Shown: one piece after another, positions 34,775 to 54,208 of the stretch
Numbering within the stretch: the first letter of the stretch is position 1
How the letters are laid out: every line of letters starts with the position of its first letter
Source: Medicago truncatula
Lineage: Eukaryota > Streptophyta > Magnoliopsida > Fabales > Fabaceae
NCBI RefSeq assembly: GCF_003473485.1
Contig: NC_053045.1
Span: 46,170,494 to 46,234,493 of the forward strand
Reading direction: 5' to 3'
Length of the DNA stretch: 64,000 nucleotides
Notes under the pieces: model-generated
What the model saw: only the letters and a program-made list of their open reading frames with translations
Databases searched by the model: none
Told to the model about the DNA's origin: nothing
Translations under genes and position numbers: made by a program

Positions 34775-35559
34775 TCATTAATCAAGATCCATTCATATGT
34801 ACTCTCTTTATCTCTCTCAATCATCTTTTTTGTACATATATTTATATAGTTTAAGTATGTAATTTGCATAGCTAGTTTCATTTAGTTATGACTTATCATG
34901 ACATCTGCTATATATACATATATGGCCAGCTATGTGATGGATGGTAAGTGGGAACTGTTTTTGTTTTCTTAAGGAAAAAATCATCGAGTACCTATGTATT
35001 AATCCTAGGGAGAGGTTATTTAGAGGACAACATATCTTTTTATACATATATGCATGCAGCTTGGCAGCCCATTTAATTGGGATTTTCATGCTATATATGT
35101 GGAGTATTAGTACTATGTAACATCATCTATGACAATTGAGATATTAATTAATAACTTTCATATGGGTTAGGGGAAGAAAAATGTTACTTGACTTTGCTTT
35201 GTTCTAATAATTTTGTCTAATGTGCACAAGTAAAATAGTTTTTGAATTATGTATATGTATGTGTTCTATCATTTGATCAACAAATCACATCGTATCTCTT
35301 TTAATCTAATGATCAAAACAATTTTTCATAGTATAAAATTTGTCTCACTTGTACCAAATAAAACTGACCTATTATTTCAATGTTTCTATTCCATACCTAT
35401 TTTAGAACCTGTCGATTGTATATATGTTGAACTATTTTGAATTCTAATCAACCACACACATAGTGTGTTTATTTTATTGAAGCTTCAAAGTGTACGACAT
35501 AAATGAGACAAATTGGGTATGTCTGCTATTTATTGGTCGACCATTATTTTTTCCATTCT

Positions 35560-35691
35560 ATGAGTTTCTCGCGCACTCTATTCGGATCTTAAAATCTGAA
35601 ATGTTTCAATGCGTTTTTGGAGGTTTTTATACAATATTTATGCCGTTTGTATTCTATAATCCGAACTTCATAGAACGCGTGAGAAACTCAT
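35560..35691. repeat. Inverted repeat, 132 bp unit
   Basis: ATGAGTTTCTCGCGC (35560-35574) and GCGTGAGAAACTCAT (35677-35691) are inverted copies with one change. The unit could be a small MITE. No clear target duplication was found. Confidence 0.5.
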
Positions 35692-36107
35692 AATGTGAAA
35701 AAAGAAACAATCTTATTGGTTTGCGTATTAAGTATGATCACTCTGATATGACCACTATGGATAATGGGTCAACCCTCCCGATATATAATTATTTTGTTTA
35801 TTCACGCATTTCATATTTTTATGTTACTTCGATATATTAGTTTTTTCACGATTATCTATTTGGTGAGATATAATTGAACACAATTGTAATTTCTTTTACA
35901 TTAACACTTAATATCAATTGAACTCAAGTTTTATTTATTTAACTGAACCAAATTAATTATTATAAACTTTGAAAATATTGTAGGTCTTCCTGGTGCTAAC
36001 AATTTATGTGTTGGTTAGATCAATGGGACTAAACTCCCTTTTAATATTTGACATGTCATTTTAAAGAATTTGACTCTATATGATATTATATTTCAATTCT
36101 AGTTTAT

Positions 36108-36146
36108 AATAATACATTTTTTGTCAAAAAAAAAAATAATACATTT
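36108..36146 (+). mobile_element. Tail-only retro-insertion, 12 bp duplication
   Basis: AATAATACATTT at 36108-36119 and 36135-36146 flanks TTTGTC plus an A run. The insert resembles TATGTC-poly(A) at 32279-32295. Confidence 0.5.
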
Positions 36147-37504
36147 AAATATACACAAAATTAATGTAGATTAATGAGTTTAAATAGAAAAAGTTAACAA
36201 ATTTATAATTTTATCCAAATTACAAAATTTAATATAATAATAGAAATAAAGTTGTTATTCGTATTTATTTAAATAGATCAGCCTGATAAGTTTAGAAGAC
36301 TTTTTTTTTATGGTCCCTAGACCGAGCTGACAAGCTTAGAAAACTTTTTTTATCTATCAAGAAACTCACAAAATGAAGAAGAAAAAATATGGAAACCCCA
36401 GATCCACCCAAGTATATAGTTAAATACTCCCTAACAAACAAAACAATTAATTTAATGGAGCCACACACCGCTCATAATATAAACAACACCTCCCTTCTAT
36501 AAGAGTTTGAGTGTTGTGTGTGAACTAGAAAACTATTTATACAAATTTCTCTCAAAAAACTATTTGATATACCTCGTGATATAGTAAATCACATTTAAGA
36601 TTTCCATTTAATTTATACAAATTTCTCTCAAAATATATACAACAATAACAAGAATATGTTAATAGTATTCTATAGGTTATAAGGTATGTTTGTATTAGAA
36701 AAATAATTATCAAGACGATCAAAATTATCACGTTTTAGGAAAATTTTAAAATGTTTGCAACATAATTTCAATTCATTTTCATTGCTAAATAAAAATTCCA
36801 ATGGATTTTATCATAGACCCTATATTACTCAAATCTTATGTTTGGTGAACGATATGTTTGGTTCGCGATATATATACTTTTTTTTGCTAAACTTTTATTG
36901 GTTAATTTTATCTTCCACTTACTATTAAAAAATAACATGTTGATTTTTTAAAAAAAAATATGTAATTGAAATGAAGTAACAAAACACAAATAGATAATGT
37001 TCCCTAAAAAAACGGGAATAGCGTTTCTTGGATTGGATTTTTCATTATCCCAAATTTATCTTTCACTTAAACTATTTTATTTACTATTTTATCTTTTTTA
37101 TAATATTATTTAAATTATTAATTAAATCTCATTATAATAGGAACTATTTCATCACAGAATATGTCAAAATTGATATCTCTTTATCCAATTAAGCGCATTA
37201 GAAAAGCGGATAGACGAAACATGTTAGTGTCATGTTCTGTCTATTTACGAGCACGTTAGTGCCATGCTCGTCTATTTGCTAGTTAAAATATAATGAATCA
37301 TAAAATACATCCATTCTATTTCTAAATTACTCAACAATACAGTAGTATTCAGAAATCTAGATTATCTATATTTTTCAAGTGCTTAAATTTTGAACTTTTC
37401 ACTACTTTAACCCCTCGATTTTCAAAGTAAAATTATTTTTGGTTCCCCTCAAAATAATTATAAATTGCTCAATTAGAAGAGAGACGTGCATTAGGTGAAG
37501 CGTG

Positions 37505-38436
37505 TGTTTGGTTCTGCGGTGGAGAAAATTGATTTTGATTGAGTGCTTGTTTGGTTCCGCGTTTGGAAGCCTCAAACACGAGTTTGCTTTTTGAAACGTG
37601 GTTTCAGCATACTTTTTCATGTTTGGGCAGCTTCAGAAGCGATTCTATAAAACGTGAATATAGTCCCAAACTCACGTTTGTGAGAAGCCACAATTCGGAG
37701 CTTTTGCGGCAACTTGATTTTGATAATTAATTTTGTCATTGTCATGACAATTTCATTTTCCTAATTACCCTTTTTATTTTCCCACAGTTGTAAATCGTTT
37801 CCTTCAATCCAACAAAACTGCCAGCGATGATTTTTTTCATTGATCAATTTTGTTTTCATGGTGCTGCTTCAAGCTTCAGGTTGCACAGGTTTCATGGTGC
37901 TGCAACCTTCAACGCTCTCTCTCTCTTTCTCTAGGTTAGAGAAGAGGTTGAAATTGGGCTTCAAAAGCCCGTTACTTTCTTATTTTTGTAAAAGCCCATT
38001 AATATTTTGCTTATTCCTTTAAAAAAAACGTTTGACACAATTTGGTAATTAATGAGTAAAAAAATTATTGTAATATATCTAACTAAAATTAAACTATCTA
38101 TAATTTATACAAATTTTTTTTACTGGAATATGCTTTTTATTTTAAATTTTTTATTTCTTTATGAATAATCAAATTAATAATGCAACAAAATTTAAATAAC
38201 TATAAAATAGAAATGAATTTAAAAAAAATTTAATACCCATTTTGGTAATTATGCATTCAAAATCAATTTTGATCCAAGTTATCCAAACAACATGAATTTA
38301 TAAGAATCACTTTTGCTTTAAGGTATCCAAACATAAATCAATTCGCATTCAACTCACTTTTAACAAAAATCAATTCTAACAAAATCAATTCTGTCAAAAT
38401 CAATTATCTCCACCGTAGAACCAAACACACACTGAA
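37505..38436. mobile_element. TIR DNA element, probably nested
   Basis: The left end GTGTGTTTGGTTCTGCGGTG and the inverted right end GTGTGTTTGGTTCTACGGTG match over about 35 bp, continuing into TTGATTTTGA. A second end-like sequence (TTGTTTGGTTCCGCGTTTGG) starts 45 bp inside the left end, so another element may be nested. No target duplication could be fixed and no transposase is seen. Confidence 0.55.
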
Positions 38437-38600
38437 TTGATTTTACATAATTGATTTTAGCTAAAAGTGAATTGAATGTAAAGTGGTTTACGTGTATGAA
38501 AAATGTTGTTTGGATATTTTATGTTAAAATTACTTTTGGGTATGTAAATGACCAAAATGAGTTTTCTTGTGTGGATTTTAAACTAGATTTCATTTCTTTC
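38240..38600. repeat. Large imperfect inverted repeat around 38436
   Basis: The complement of 38240-38420 and the plus strand of 38437-38600 read alike: AATTGATTTT runs, AAAAGTGA(A/G)TTGAATG, TGTTTGGATA and ACCAAAATG(A/G)G in the same order. The fold-back suggests two copies of one MITE inserted head to head. Confidence 0.55.
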
Positions 38601-39963
38601 TTTTTTTTTCTACAAATTTAATTCCCATTTTTAATTCTTTAATTTTATGTTGCAATATTAAATTTAATACAATTATATAGAGATCATTAAAAAAAAGTAT
38701 TTTTTTACTAAATTAAAAAGAAACAGTTGGTAACTTAAATTCATATTATTATTTTATAAAATAAAAATTAATGGGATCTCACGGATAGAGCCATCTTAGT
38801 TGAGAAAGGCTTTACGATGGATCTGTCTAGAGAAAGAAAAAAGAAAGAAAAAAAAAAACAATTTTCCACAAGAGGGTCTTCTTCAACCTTATTTCTGCAA
38901 CACACAATTCTATTGTTGTGTGTGTTTAGAGCAACAAATTTCTCAGATAGGTGAAAGTAATTTTCAAATATAAAAGGTATGTGAAAAGGAAGTGATCAGA
39001 TCCAAAGGCAAAAGGGACAAATGGATGTAGTGCAGTTCCACGGTGGGGAGACTCGATTTCAAGAAGCTGGTAAGAGCAGCTTCAAGAATAATCGATTCTG
39101 AAAATGAAAAATACGGTGGCGGTAGAGTTTGGGTGGAGAACCAAACATGTCGAAAGCTCGTTTTATGATGTTGGACGTGCGTTGGATGGCTCTCACCGCA
39201 TAACCAAATAGGGGCTAAGTGTTTCTAAAATTACATTCATTCATTTTCAAATAGCCCAAATCATTGTGTCAAATAATCACAGTCCATTTCCATTCAATCC
39301 TTGAGGCACTGGTGCAAGTGCTAAAAATAACGCTTTTGATAGAGGACCATCTGGAGGGGATTTTGATCTCTCACACAGATATGGTATATTTATATTTATA
39401 TACTGATTATTTTGATATAATTAGATTATGGAAAGACATCCATATAATATCGGATATATAAATTCATTAACTCCTATAAGAAAAATCAATTCTAGAATTT
39501 CCTGAGTTTCCAAAAACTTAGAGAGATGATATTAACATCTACTATTTTGACAACCTTATATATATATAGAGGTATTTTCGTAGAAGCAAAAGAAAAGAAA
39601 AAAAAAAAGCTTCAAAATACTACTATGTCAATATATCATCATAGGAGTATTAATTGTTAAGACAACTCATATTTATAGGTTGTTGGAAAAGTTGTCACAA
39701 AAATTATATCAATATATCGTAACTCGAAACTTATGACCATAGTCTTTTGATTATGGAAGACTTACTCGTACATAATTGGAAAACTAAAAAACTGAGTCAG
39801 TAATTCTAAAAGACGGTCCAAACTAAATGAAAAATTGCTTTTTAGACTAAATGATTTGTTATCACGCATATGAAAATAACATTCAATGTCCTCAATGGTA
39901 GTTAACTACAATTCACTGCTTATTTTTCTCTTTTGGAGCGAATGATGGTTAACTAGCGTTGAA

Positions 39964-40488
39964 TAGGGTTGGGAATAGGCCAGGCCGGCCTACAGGGGCC
40001 TATGGCCTGGCCTGTTTAAGCCTGGTCTGGCCTGGCCTGTTTATTAAAAAGGCTAGGCTTAGGCTTTTTAAAAAGCCTATTTAAGTAAATAGGCCAGGCT
40101 TAGGCTATAAAAAAAGCCAATGAATCCTAATAGGCCGGCCTGTTTATGCATGTTAGGCTTCATAGTGGACTTTTTAAATAGGCTTTAAAGCTTTATAGTG
40201 AAATATGTTTTTAAGGCCTTATAGTGATAGACAAATCTTACACTGGAATAGGCTTTGAAGCCTATTAAGCCTATTTAAAAGTAGATAAAATGGAATGTTT
40301 AGTGACTTTAATAGTAAGTAGGCCTGTAAATAGGCTTTCAGGCCAGGCCAGACTTTTAAATAGGCCAGGCCAGGCCAAAATAATAGGCCTATGAAAGGCC
40401 ATAGGCCAGGCTCAGGCCTGCAAAATTTTTCGTAGGCCAGGCTCAGGCCTATCAAAGCCTGGCCTGGCCTGGCCTATTCCCAACCCTA
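39964..40488. mobile_element. Non-autonomous hAT element (525 bp), GGCCT-rich
   Basis: Perfect 23 bp terminal inverted repeats begin TAGGGTTGGGAATAGG. The flanks are GCGTTGAA (39956-39963) and CCGTTGAA (40489-40496), an 8 bp duplication with one change. Both ends are packed with AGGCC/GGCCT repeats, which make the element GC-rich at its ends in an AT-rich region. There is no transposase frame. Confidence 0.88.
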
Positions 40489-40888
40489 CCGTTGAAGTAT
40501 TTTGGTCATTTTCATGTGAGTGATAGCAAATCATTTAGGATAAACAACAATTTTCAACTAAATGGAACACCCGAATGCAAGGCCCAAAATAATTTACCTC
40601 TCCGAATTATTATAACATTTGCATGTAAATTATTGAGCTTTTATTTTAGAATATTAATACTCTTCTCACTTTTAAATTTTTTCTAAAACATCCCATAATT
40701 ACCCATTTACTTCGATTGGCAGTTAACTTTCGTTTATTATACTTTTCAAACCGATTTTAGAAAGTGGCGGAATCGATTTTTAAAATGTCGAGTGACGCTT
40801 AACTGTCACTGGAGACTTGAAAAAAGATATACTTGAGAATTGAGAATAGTAACTTTCTTTATAATTTCAAGGTGACAACTACATTACT

Positions 40889-41713
40889 CATCAATAAAAG
40901 GTGGATAGAATTATCCACGCATTGAGTTGACACCAATAAAAATCATTCACTTATCTTTTACTATTTATGTTATAGATACTAACGTCAAGACATGAACTAA
41001 TGTGCCTGTATTTTTGTTTTTCTATTTTTCTATTGGGCATCCTTGTATGCTTATTCTTTCATATTTGGTTATATATATTTTTGAAATATATCACAATCAA
41101 AGAAAAGATCAAACTTATATTGTTCTGATCGTAGTGAAATTGGTCATATTATAGTAGAATTTAACTAATTCTTTTAAATAAAAATTTAAATAATATTATA
41201 CAAAAGATAAAATTGTAATTTGAACGGTTTAAATGAAGGGTATGATTAGAAGATAAAAAGCCAGTCCAAAATCATACATTTTCTTTATACATAGGTATAA
41301 ATGACATAAATAATGGAAGACAGATGAATGATCTTTTTTATTCGATGCAAGGGAGGCTGTTAGGCCAAACTACAAACAAACATGAAGATTAAAATAGACA
41401 TTGGCTGCATCCTGCCATAAAAGGTTAACACAATCCGGTGGTGGATGATCTAAGTAGTAACCTGTAGGTATTGAAAGTGCATAATCCACAAGTGAGTCAG
41501 CTACCTGGTTTGCCTACCTATAAATGTGAGAAACGGTAACGTGTTAATCCTTCATCATACAACGATTAACGAGGGAGACAATGGAAAAGCAATGATGAAT
41601 CGAGGGACACCCCTTATTAATCAAAGGCACCGCAATAGCTAAGTCAGATTCAAATGAATGATTTAAATTGGTGTCAACTCAACCTTGATAATTCTACTCA
41701 TCTTTTATCGATT
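40889..41713. mobile_element. TIR element split by a LINE tail
   Basis: The left arm around 40890-40950 (ATAAAAGGTGGATAGAATTA, then GAGTTGACACCAAT) is matched by an inverted right arm ending near 41713, about 57 bp with several changes. Between the arms lies the small LINE insertion at 41333-41653. The outer target duplication is not resolved. Confidence 0.6.
41333..41653 (-). pseudogene. LINE 3' end with RNase H remnant, 9 bp duplication
   Basis: ATGAATGAT at 41324-41332 and 41654-41662 flanks 321 bp. The minus strand reads AIAVPLINKGCPSIHHCFSI, then VSHIYR-stop-ANQVADSLVDYALS and DCVNLLWQDA, and ends in a short poly(A). The H-x-x-R-x-x-N-x-x-A-D-x-L pattern is the end of the RNase H domain of plant L1-type LINEs. 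There are stop codons before HVTVSHIYR and before ANQVAD, so it is dead. It is heavily 5' truncated. Confidence 0.8.
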
Positions 41714-42569
41714 TCTTTTACGTAACCCACCATTCGTTGTTGTTAAAAAATATTTATCGATAACTCTATTCACTTCTTATTGATTTTTTTACAAACACCC
41801 CCCTCCCCCGGCATTGATGAATTTTTAATCATTTATGTCATTTTATACATACACATAATACTTTTCCCATCTTTAATTACTTTCATATTAAAATGTAAAC
41901 CATATTTCTAAAAAACCATTAAATTACTAAACAATCATCTCATTTTCTCTTCTTTTTTCACTATGTGTTTTTTTCATCAACTAACAATTTATTTATTTTT
42001 AAATATGGAAACAAAAGTGTTCCAGTTTATTTTTTCAAAACAAAAAATTGAAGCATTAAATTACGTCTCGTAATTTTTCTTAGAGTTAAACAACTCTTTT
42101 TGATAAATTAATATGTATGTTTATTGTTTTGAATTTTTTTTTTTTGACAAGAGGGTTTCATTTTGCGTGTTAACCCTTTGATTTTCATGAGAAAAGAGAT
42201 ATGTTAATCCAAAATTTGACTGAAAGATAAAAAAAAAAGCAAAAATGATATATATTATTAACAAATGAGCGTCATTAATAGCACAAAATGTGTCAAAAAG
42301 AACCTGAAAAGTATATAGTCATGAAAGTCACAACAATAGAGACAAAATTACAAATGGATTAACCGATGCGCAGACAAACAAACGAGCTCGACCACCACAT
42401 ATGAAAATTATAACGAATATTATTAATATTAGTTGTCTTCATTCACCAATAGGAAAATAATTTCACTTTATCTAGGAAAATGTGATAAAAAATTATTTCA
42501 TCAATAAATCGAACTCACATTCTAATCAACAATTCATGCCGGAACTCATTAATAACTTGATATCAATTA

Positions 42570-42854
42570 CTTCCTCCGTCCTAAAATAAGTACGCCACCT
42601 GTTTGATTTACACATGTTAAGAAAAATGTATAAGTGAAAGAGAGAAAAATGATTTTAAGTTTCATTGTCAATTATTGGTGCATTCATCATGATCATAAAT
42701 GCAAAGTTGAAGATATTAAAACGAGAGTGGTGGAATTATTAATTATAATATATAATTGTAAAAATGTAATTAATATTACATTGAAAAGGGATATAAATTA
42801 ATTTTATGGCAATAATTTTTTACAAATTGGTCGCTTGGTGTAGGATGGAGGGAG
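42570..42854. mobile_element. Stowaway MITE (285 bp)
   Basis: The ends are CTTCCTCCGTCCTAAAATAA and the inverted CTCCCTCCATCCTACACCAA, with TA on both sides (42568-42569 and 42855-42856). Its interior (TATTGGTGCATTCATC, ATAAATGCAAAG) matches the complement of the element at 52098-52390, so both belong to one family. Confidence 0.85.
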
Positions 42855-43638
42855 TACTTGGTTTGACAAGAGGGTTTAGTTATGATGTTGGTTGGTAATA
42901 ATTTTAGTACGTAATTAACCCAATTCCATTTGATGATAAGGACATGATTAATATTAGAAACATAAAAAGGAAAGTGAAGGAAAGAATGAAACAAAAAAAA
43001 GCATCAAATTAATTGAACACTAATCATCATTATTTTATGATAATAGAACACTAATCATTCTCAAACCAATATATATTCACATTGAAAAACATAATTTAGT
43101 TATTAGATTTGGAATGCTATTTTAACCTGTTAGTTAAATTAAATTAAACATAACAAAGTGTATATATTAATTTTCTTAGTAGTGTAAGAAAATGTATATT
43201 TGAAGCAAGTTAAGAAAACAAAGTAGCAACCAAATTGAATTGAATTAAACACTGGTCACACTCTATTTCATTTTCATATAGTATTTGATATTATCTATCT
43301 TCATATCTAAATCTAAACTGGTATAGTTAGTTTGTTTGAAAAGCTTCTTCTAAGTTTCCAATTCAACCACTGAGAGAGAGACATCCCCTCCGACATTTTC
43401 TCTATTCTTCAAGCAAACTCTTCCTCTTCTCTTCAGATCTTAGGGTTTCTCTTTCTCTTTCTCTGCTATCTATTTATCATCACTCTTTCATACGCTTTCT
43501 TCACAAATTCTCCTAATTCTTTCAATTCTTCATTTTTGGTATGTATCTTTATATTTCTCAGATTTTCATTTCCAATGCGTCTTTCTTCTCTGATCTCTAT
43601 TTTTTTTTTAATCAATTTTCTAGATTGGAGGATTGGAG

Positions 43639-50806
<7,168 letters not shown>

Positions 50807-51899
50807 AATGAACCCCAAAGAGTTTACATAGAGAGTTCAATTTGGATTGACTGTGCGGAAAGGAAGCTAGGTGGATTAAAATAAGAATACATGAGAATGT
50901 GGGATCTAATTTTTTTGGAGCTATGTTCCTATAGTTGTTGGAAGTCCCATTCACTGCATCAGATATAAATATTGGCGTTGGTTTGTGTTGGAGGTTGGCA
51001 TATGAAGAGGGAATTAACCCCAAAGGAGTTTAGACCAATTTTCTGTAGCTTCATTTGTGCGCACACGTATAAGGAGGAAAGAGTAGGATCGTGTTACAAA
51101 TTTGTTGTCTTGGCTTCGAAGAAATTCAAGATTCATTATTACCCGTTTGTGTTCAATTTCTGTAATCATTTTTTGACTTGTTACATATGTGAAGGATAAC
51201 AAAATATATGTATATTCATTTGACAATCTTAGCAGAAACGCATTGCCATACCCTTGTAAAAATAGTTTTGTTTCTGTTTTACAATACAATAGTTTTGTTT
51301 TAATGGCCATGATTGCTTGTGTTACCATTTAATTGCGAGCCAATACTGGAATATGTGGTTCGTTGTGAACTATCATTACACTTGGATTTTCCAAATGTTT
51401 ATTTTCGGGTTCTAAAGATTAAATTTCTTGGCGGCAAACTGGATACGGAATAATACACAAGTAAACTTTTTTCAACTCTTTTTGACCTTGTTAACAAATT
51501 ATAATCACTGCTGTATATACTGTTGAATTGTATCTTAACTCGATTTCAATTAACAATTTAGTCATTTATCTTTTTTACGTGTCATTTGGGTCATTCATTC
51601 ATGTTTGCATATGAAATTTACAAGCTTCAAACCTATGGTTTTCTTTTGGGGCATAACATAAATACAAGACTAAGATTTGATGGGGAAGGAAAAATATAGA
51701 TTTGAAGCTTGAAATTCGTATCTGAACATGGATGATAAATTAAAATGACATGAAAAAAGATAAGGAATGATAAATTAAAATGATATGAAAAAAGATAAGG
51801 TTCTGTTAACTGGTGCCCCCATGGCATTGGTTAAGGAATCTATAAATAGAATTTTCTGTTTTGAAAATATAAACTGTCACTTTTTATTAAGTAATATTA

Positions 51900-52095
51900 C
51901 ATCCGTCCCTAATTATAAGACCCTTTTGGAAAAAAAAAATGTCTTTTTTTATAAGAGCTCTTTGCTATTTTCAACTACATTAATTATTTCTTTACATACA
52001 TAGTCCTATTTATTGTACAAACAACTTTAATACAAATACTCACTTTCTTAATTCATGTGATTTTAGCATAAGGGTCCTATAATTAGTGACGGAGG
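51900..52095. mobile_element. Stowaway MITE (196 bp)
   Basis: The ends CATCCGTCCCTAATTATAAG and the inverted CCTCCGTCACTAATTATAGG match over about 25 bp. TA flanks it at 51898-51899 and 52096-52097. Confidence 0.85.
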
Positions 52096-52097
52096 TA

Positions 52098-52390
52098 CTC
52101 CCTCCGTCCCATAATAACTGAACCACTTGCAACAAAATATTGTTTCTGAAAAATTGACTCATTTCACTTTTCAATACAATATTAATTACTTTTTTCCAAT
52201 TATAACACTAATTAATACTACTTTCATCACTCTCAATTCAATATATTCTACTTTGCATTTATGATAAAGAAGAATGCACCAATAGTTGATAAGGGCACTC
52301 AAACCCATTTTTCTCTCTCTTTCACTTATACACTTTTTCTTAATAAATGTGAAATAAGCCAGGAGCTCAATTAAAATGGGTCGGTGGGAG
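52098..52390. mobile_element. Stowaway MITE (293 bp) abutting the previous one
   Basis: The ends are CTCCCTCCGTCCCATAATAA and the inverted CTCCCACCGACCCATTTTAA, with TA at 52096-52097 and 52391-52392. Its left TA is also the right TA of the element at 51900-52095. Same family as 42570-42854, in the opposite orientation. Confidence 0.85.
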
Positions 52391-52709
52391 TAGTAATTAC
52401 ATTACTTTTAAATGAATCTATAAATAGAATTTTCTGTCTTGGAAATATAAACTGTCACTTCTTATTAAGTAATAATTACATTACTTTTTAATAAAAACTT
52501 ACTTTATTTGATGCTTAACTAATGTCTCTGGCGCACTGGTTAACATTCTCCAAAAAGATAAAGGACTAGATCGCTAAGTTAGGGGACGGCATGAGCAATT
52601 TTGCCAACAAATTATAATCTTTACTTGAAAAGGCTGAATTTTCCTTTTGTTAAAAAAAGATAACTTGTTGAACTCAATTCTTCATTTCTCTTTTGCAAGA
52701 CCTTTTGAC

Positions 52710-53640
52710 GGTGGCATTTAGGGTGGGAAGAGGAAAGAGTTTCCCACCACGGGAAAGTGTTTTTTGACCATTAAATTAGAGAGGAGTACCGATTTTATCA
52801 TAAGTTGTGCACACTATATTATTTTTCGTCTTTCATGTCGTCTTCTACCTCATCAATATTGATTTTTCAGATCGGGAAGTTTAGATTCACATTTACGGTG
52901 GAGACTGGAGAAATTTACATTCAACTTCTATTGAATGTTCAATTCAAGTCTCTCTTGAGTGAAGCCCTGCAATCTTTAAACTATTTCTTCAAACCCAAAC
53001 CCTTTTACAATTGATTCCTTTAAATTATGCACAAAATTAACTGTTAAATTGCTGAAAACCATTGATTAATTAACATAAATGGGAAAACAAAAATGAACAG
53101 AAGTTATCAATTATTTTTTTTGATGTGGAGGATTAATGTTGGAAATGAGTAAAGAACTTAAGAGACGAAATGCAATTATGAGGCTACTCTTTCCATTGTA
53201 GGAGTTTTAACCTTTCATTCATTCTTAGATTTTTTTTTTTCTATTTAATACTGTTCTGGTTTTTTTTTTTAAATAAAACCTCAAAAAATTTATATCTTAT
53301 TCAAAATATTGTTCGTGAGTTTTTTTTTCCAGCAATGTTCTAGAGTTCACTTCAAACCCAGATTTGTTTTTAATAAGAGAAATGAGTTTTTTTTCTGCAA
53401 TTGTTTCATTGCCTTGCATAAGATCATTGTTGCTGCTTAGGGATGCTATTGCCTGTTGGGACGGTGGTGGTAGGTGAGGGGGATGGAGGAGAGAGAATGG
53501 TGGTGGGAGATAGTGTGAAAAAAAAAAATTATCTAGTATTGAAAGTCTATTATAAAATTATGTTATTCATTTAATCTAATGGTCAAAAATCACTTTCCTA
53601 TAATGGGAAACTCTTTTCCCTTCCCACCCTAAATGCTACC
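52710..53640. mobile_element. Mutator-type MITE (931 bp), 9 bp duplication
   Basis: CCTTTTGAC flanks it exactly (52701-52709 and 53641-53649). The left end GGTGGCATTTAGGGTGGGAA and the inverted right end GGTAGCATTTAGGGTGGGAA begin terminal repeats of roughly 75 bp, extending to TTTGACCATTA. No transposase. An open frame at 52805-53014 lies inside. It has no family I recognise and could be chance or a captured fragment. Confidence 0.88.
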
Positions 53641-54208
53641 CCTTTTGACTTGACCCACAGCAGATTCACGACAATTACAATAAAATACAACGGAAGAAAC
53701 TATTTGTAAAAGTACTAAAACCTGAGTTGCGAATAAACTCAAATATATTTCAATGTCAGCGAAAATTACTACTGTAATCTACAACAATGTGATGTAAGGA
53801 AGAAAATGCCCACAAGGAAGATTGTTTTCTTGCATCAAGAATAGAAAAAATAAAGAAAGGGGGATAAATTGAAACGATTAAAAACTGTTTCCTGTGTGAA
53901 TATTGAGACGGAGAACCTCAGCAAGTACAACCGTGTCTGAACTCTGAAGGTTAAATTTAATATTTACATCTAAGTGCTTTTGTTTGTATGTATAGAATGG
54001 AAAAAAAATCTGGTCCCAAATTCAATGACTACCATGAGTTCAACAAATTGTTTATTGTTTTGAGAGATAAATCAAGGTTCGATGTTTACCAAAATCCTTG
54101 TTCTGAACTAGTCCTCTACAATTATAAGTCCTGAAGTTCTGCAATTTATAAGATGGTAAACCGATGTTGTCGTATCTGAAACCTGCATTCATGCATACTT
54201 TGCAAATG

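Larger units (their letters stand above)
34775..43638. other. Intergenic: WRKY to RWA, transposon-rich
   Basis: No gene is supported in these 8.9 kb. The start is the WRKY 3' UTR. The interval 36150-37500 is AT-rich and holds nothing I recognise; 37500-42860 is a series of DNA transposons, some nested. The last 300 bp are the RWA promoter and leader (pyrimidine-rich, with AGGGTTTC at 43441-43449). A likely leader intron runs from about 43540 (GTATGT) to 43622 (TTTCTAG). Confidence 0.55.
50807..54208. other. Intergenic: RWA to PPR, three MITEs
   Basis: The two 3' ends converge here. It starts with the RWA 3' UTR and has two abutting Stowaway MITEs and a Mutator-type MITE. The stretch 50810-51890 has no recognisable gene. 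From 53650 to 54208 lies the PPR 3' UTR (minus strand). Confidence 0.6.

Noticed and set aside
36285..36350. Near repeat of (A/T)AAG(T/C)TTAGAA(G/A)ACTTTTTT
   Set aside because: Resembles the tail-only insertions, but the copies differ at several bases and the insert lacks a clear poly(A)/T layout.
40219..40455. 78-codon minus-strand frame
   Set aside because: It is a translation of GGCCT/AGGCC repeats inside a hAT MITE.
52805..53014. Open frame as the last RWA exon (acceptor at 52870, in frame)
   Set aside because: It lies inside a Mutator-type element with a 9 bp duplication, would need a 2.1 kb intron and would add 48 unrelated residues. The 50801 acceptor fits better.
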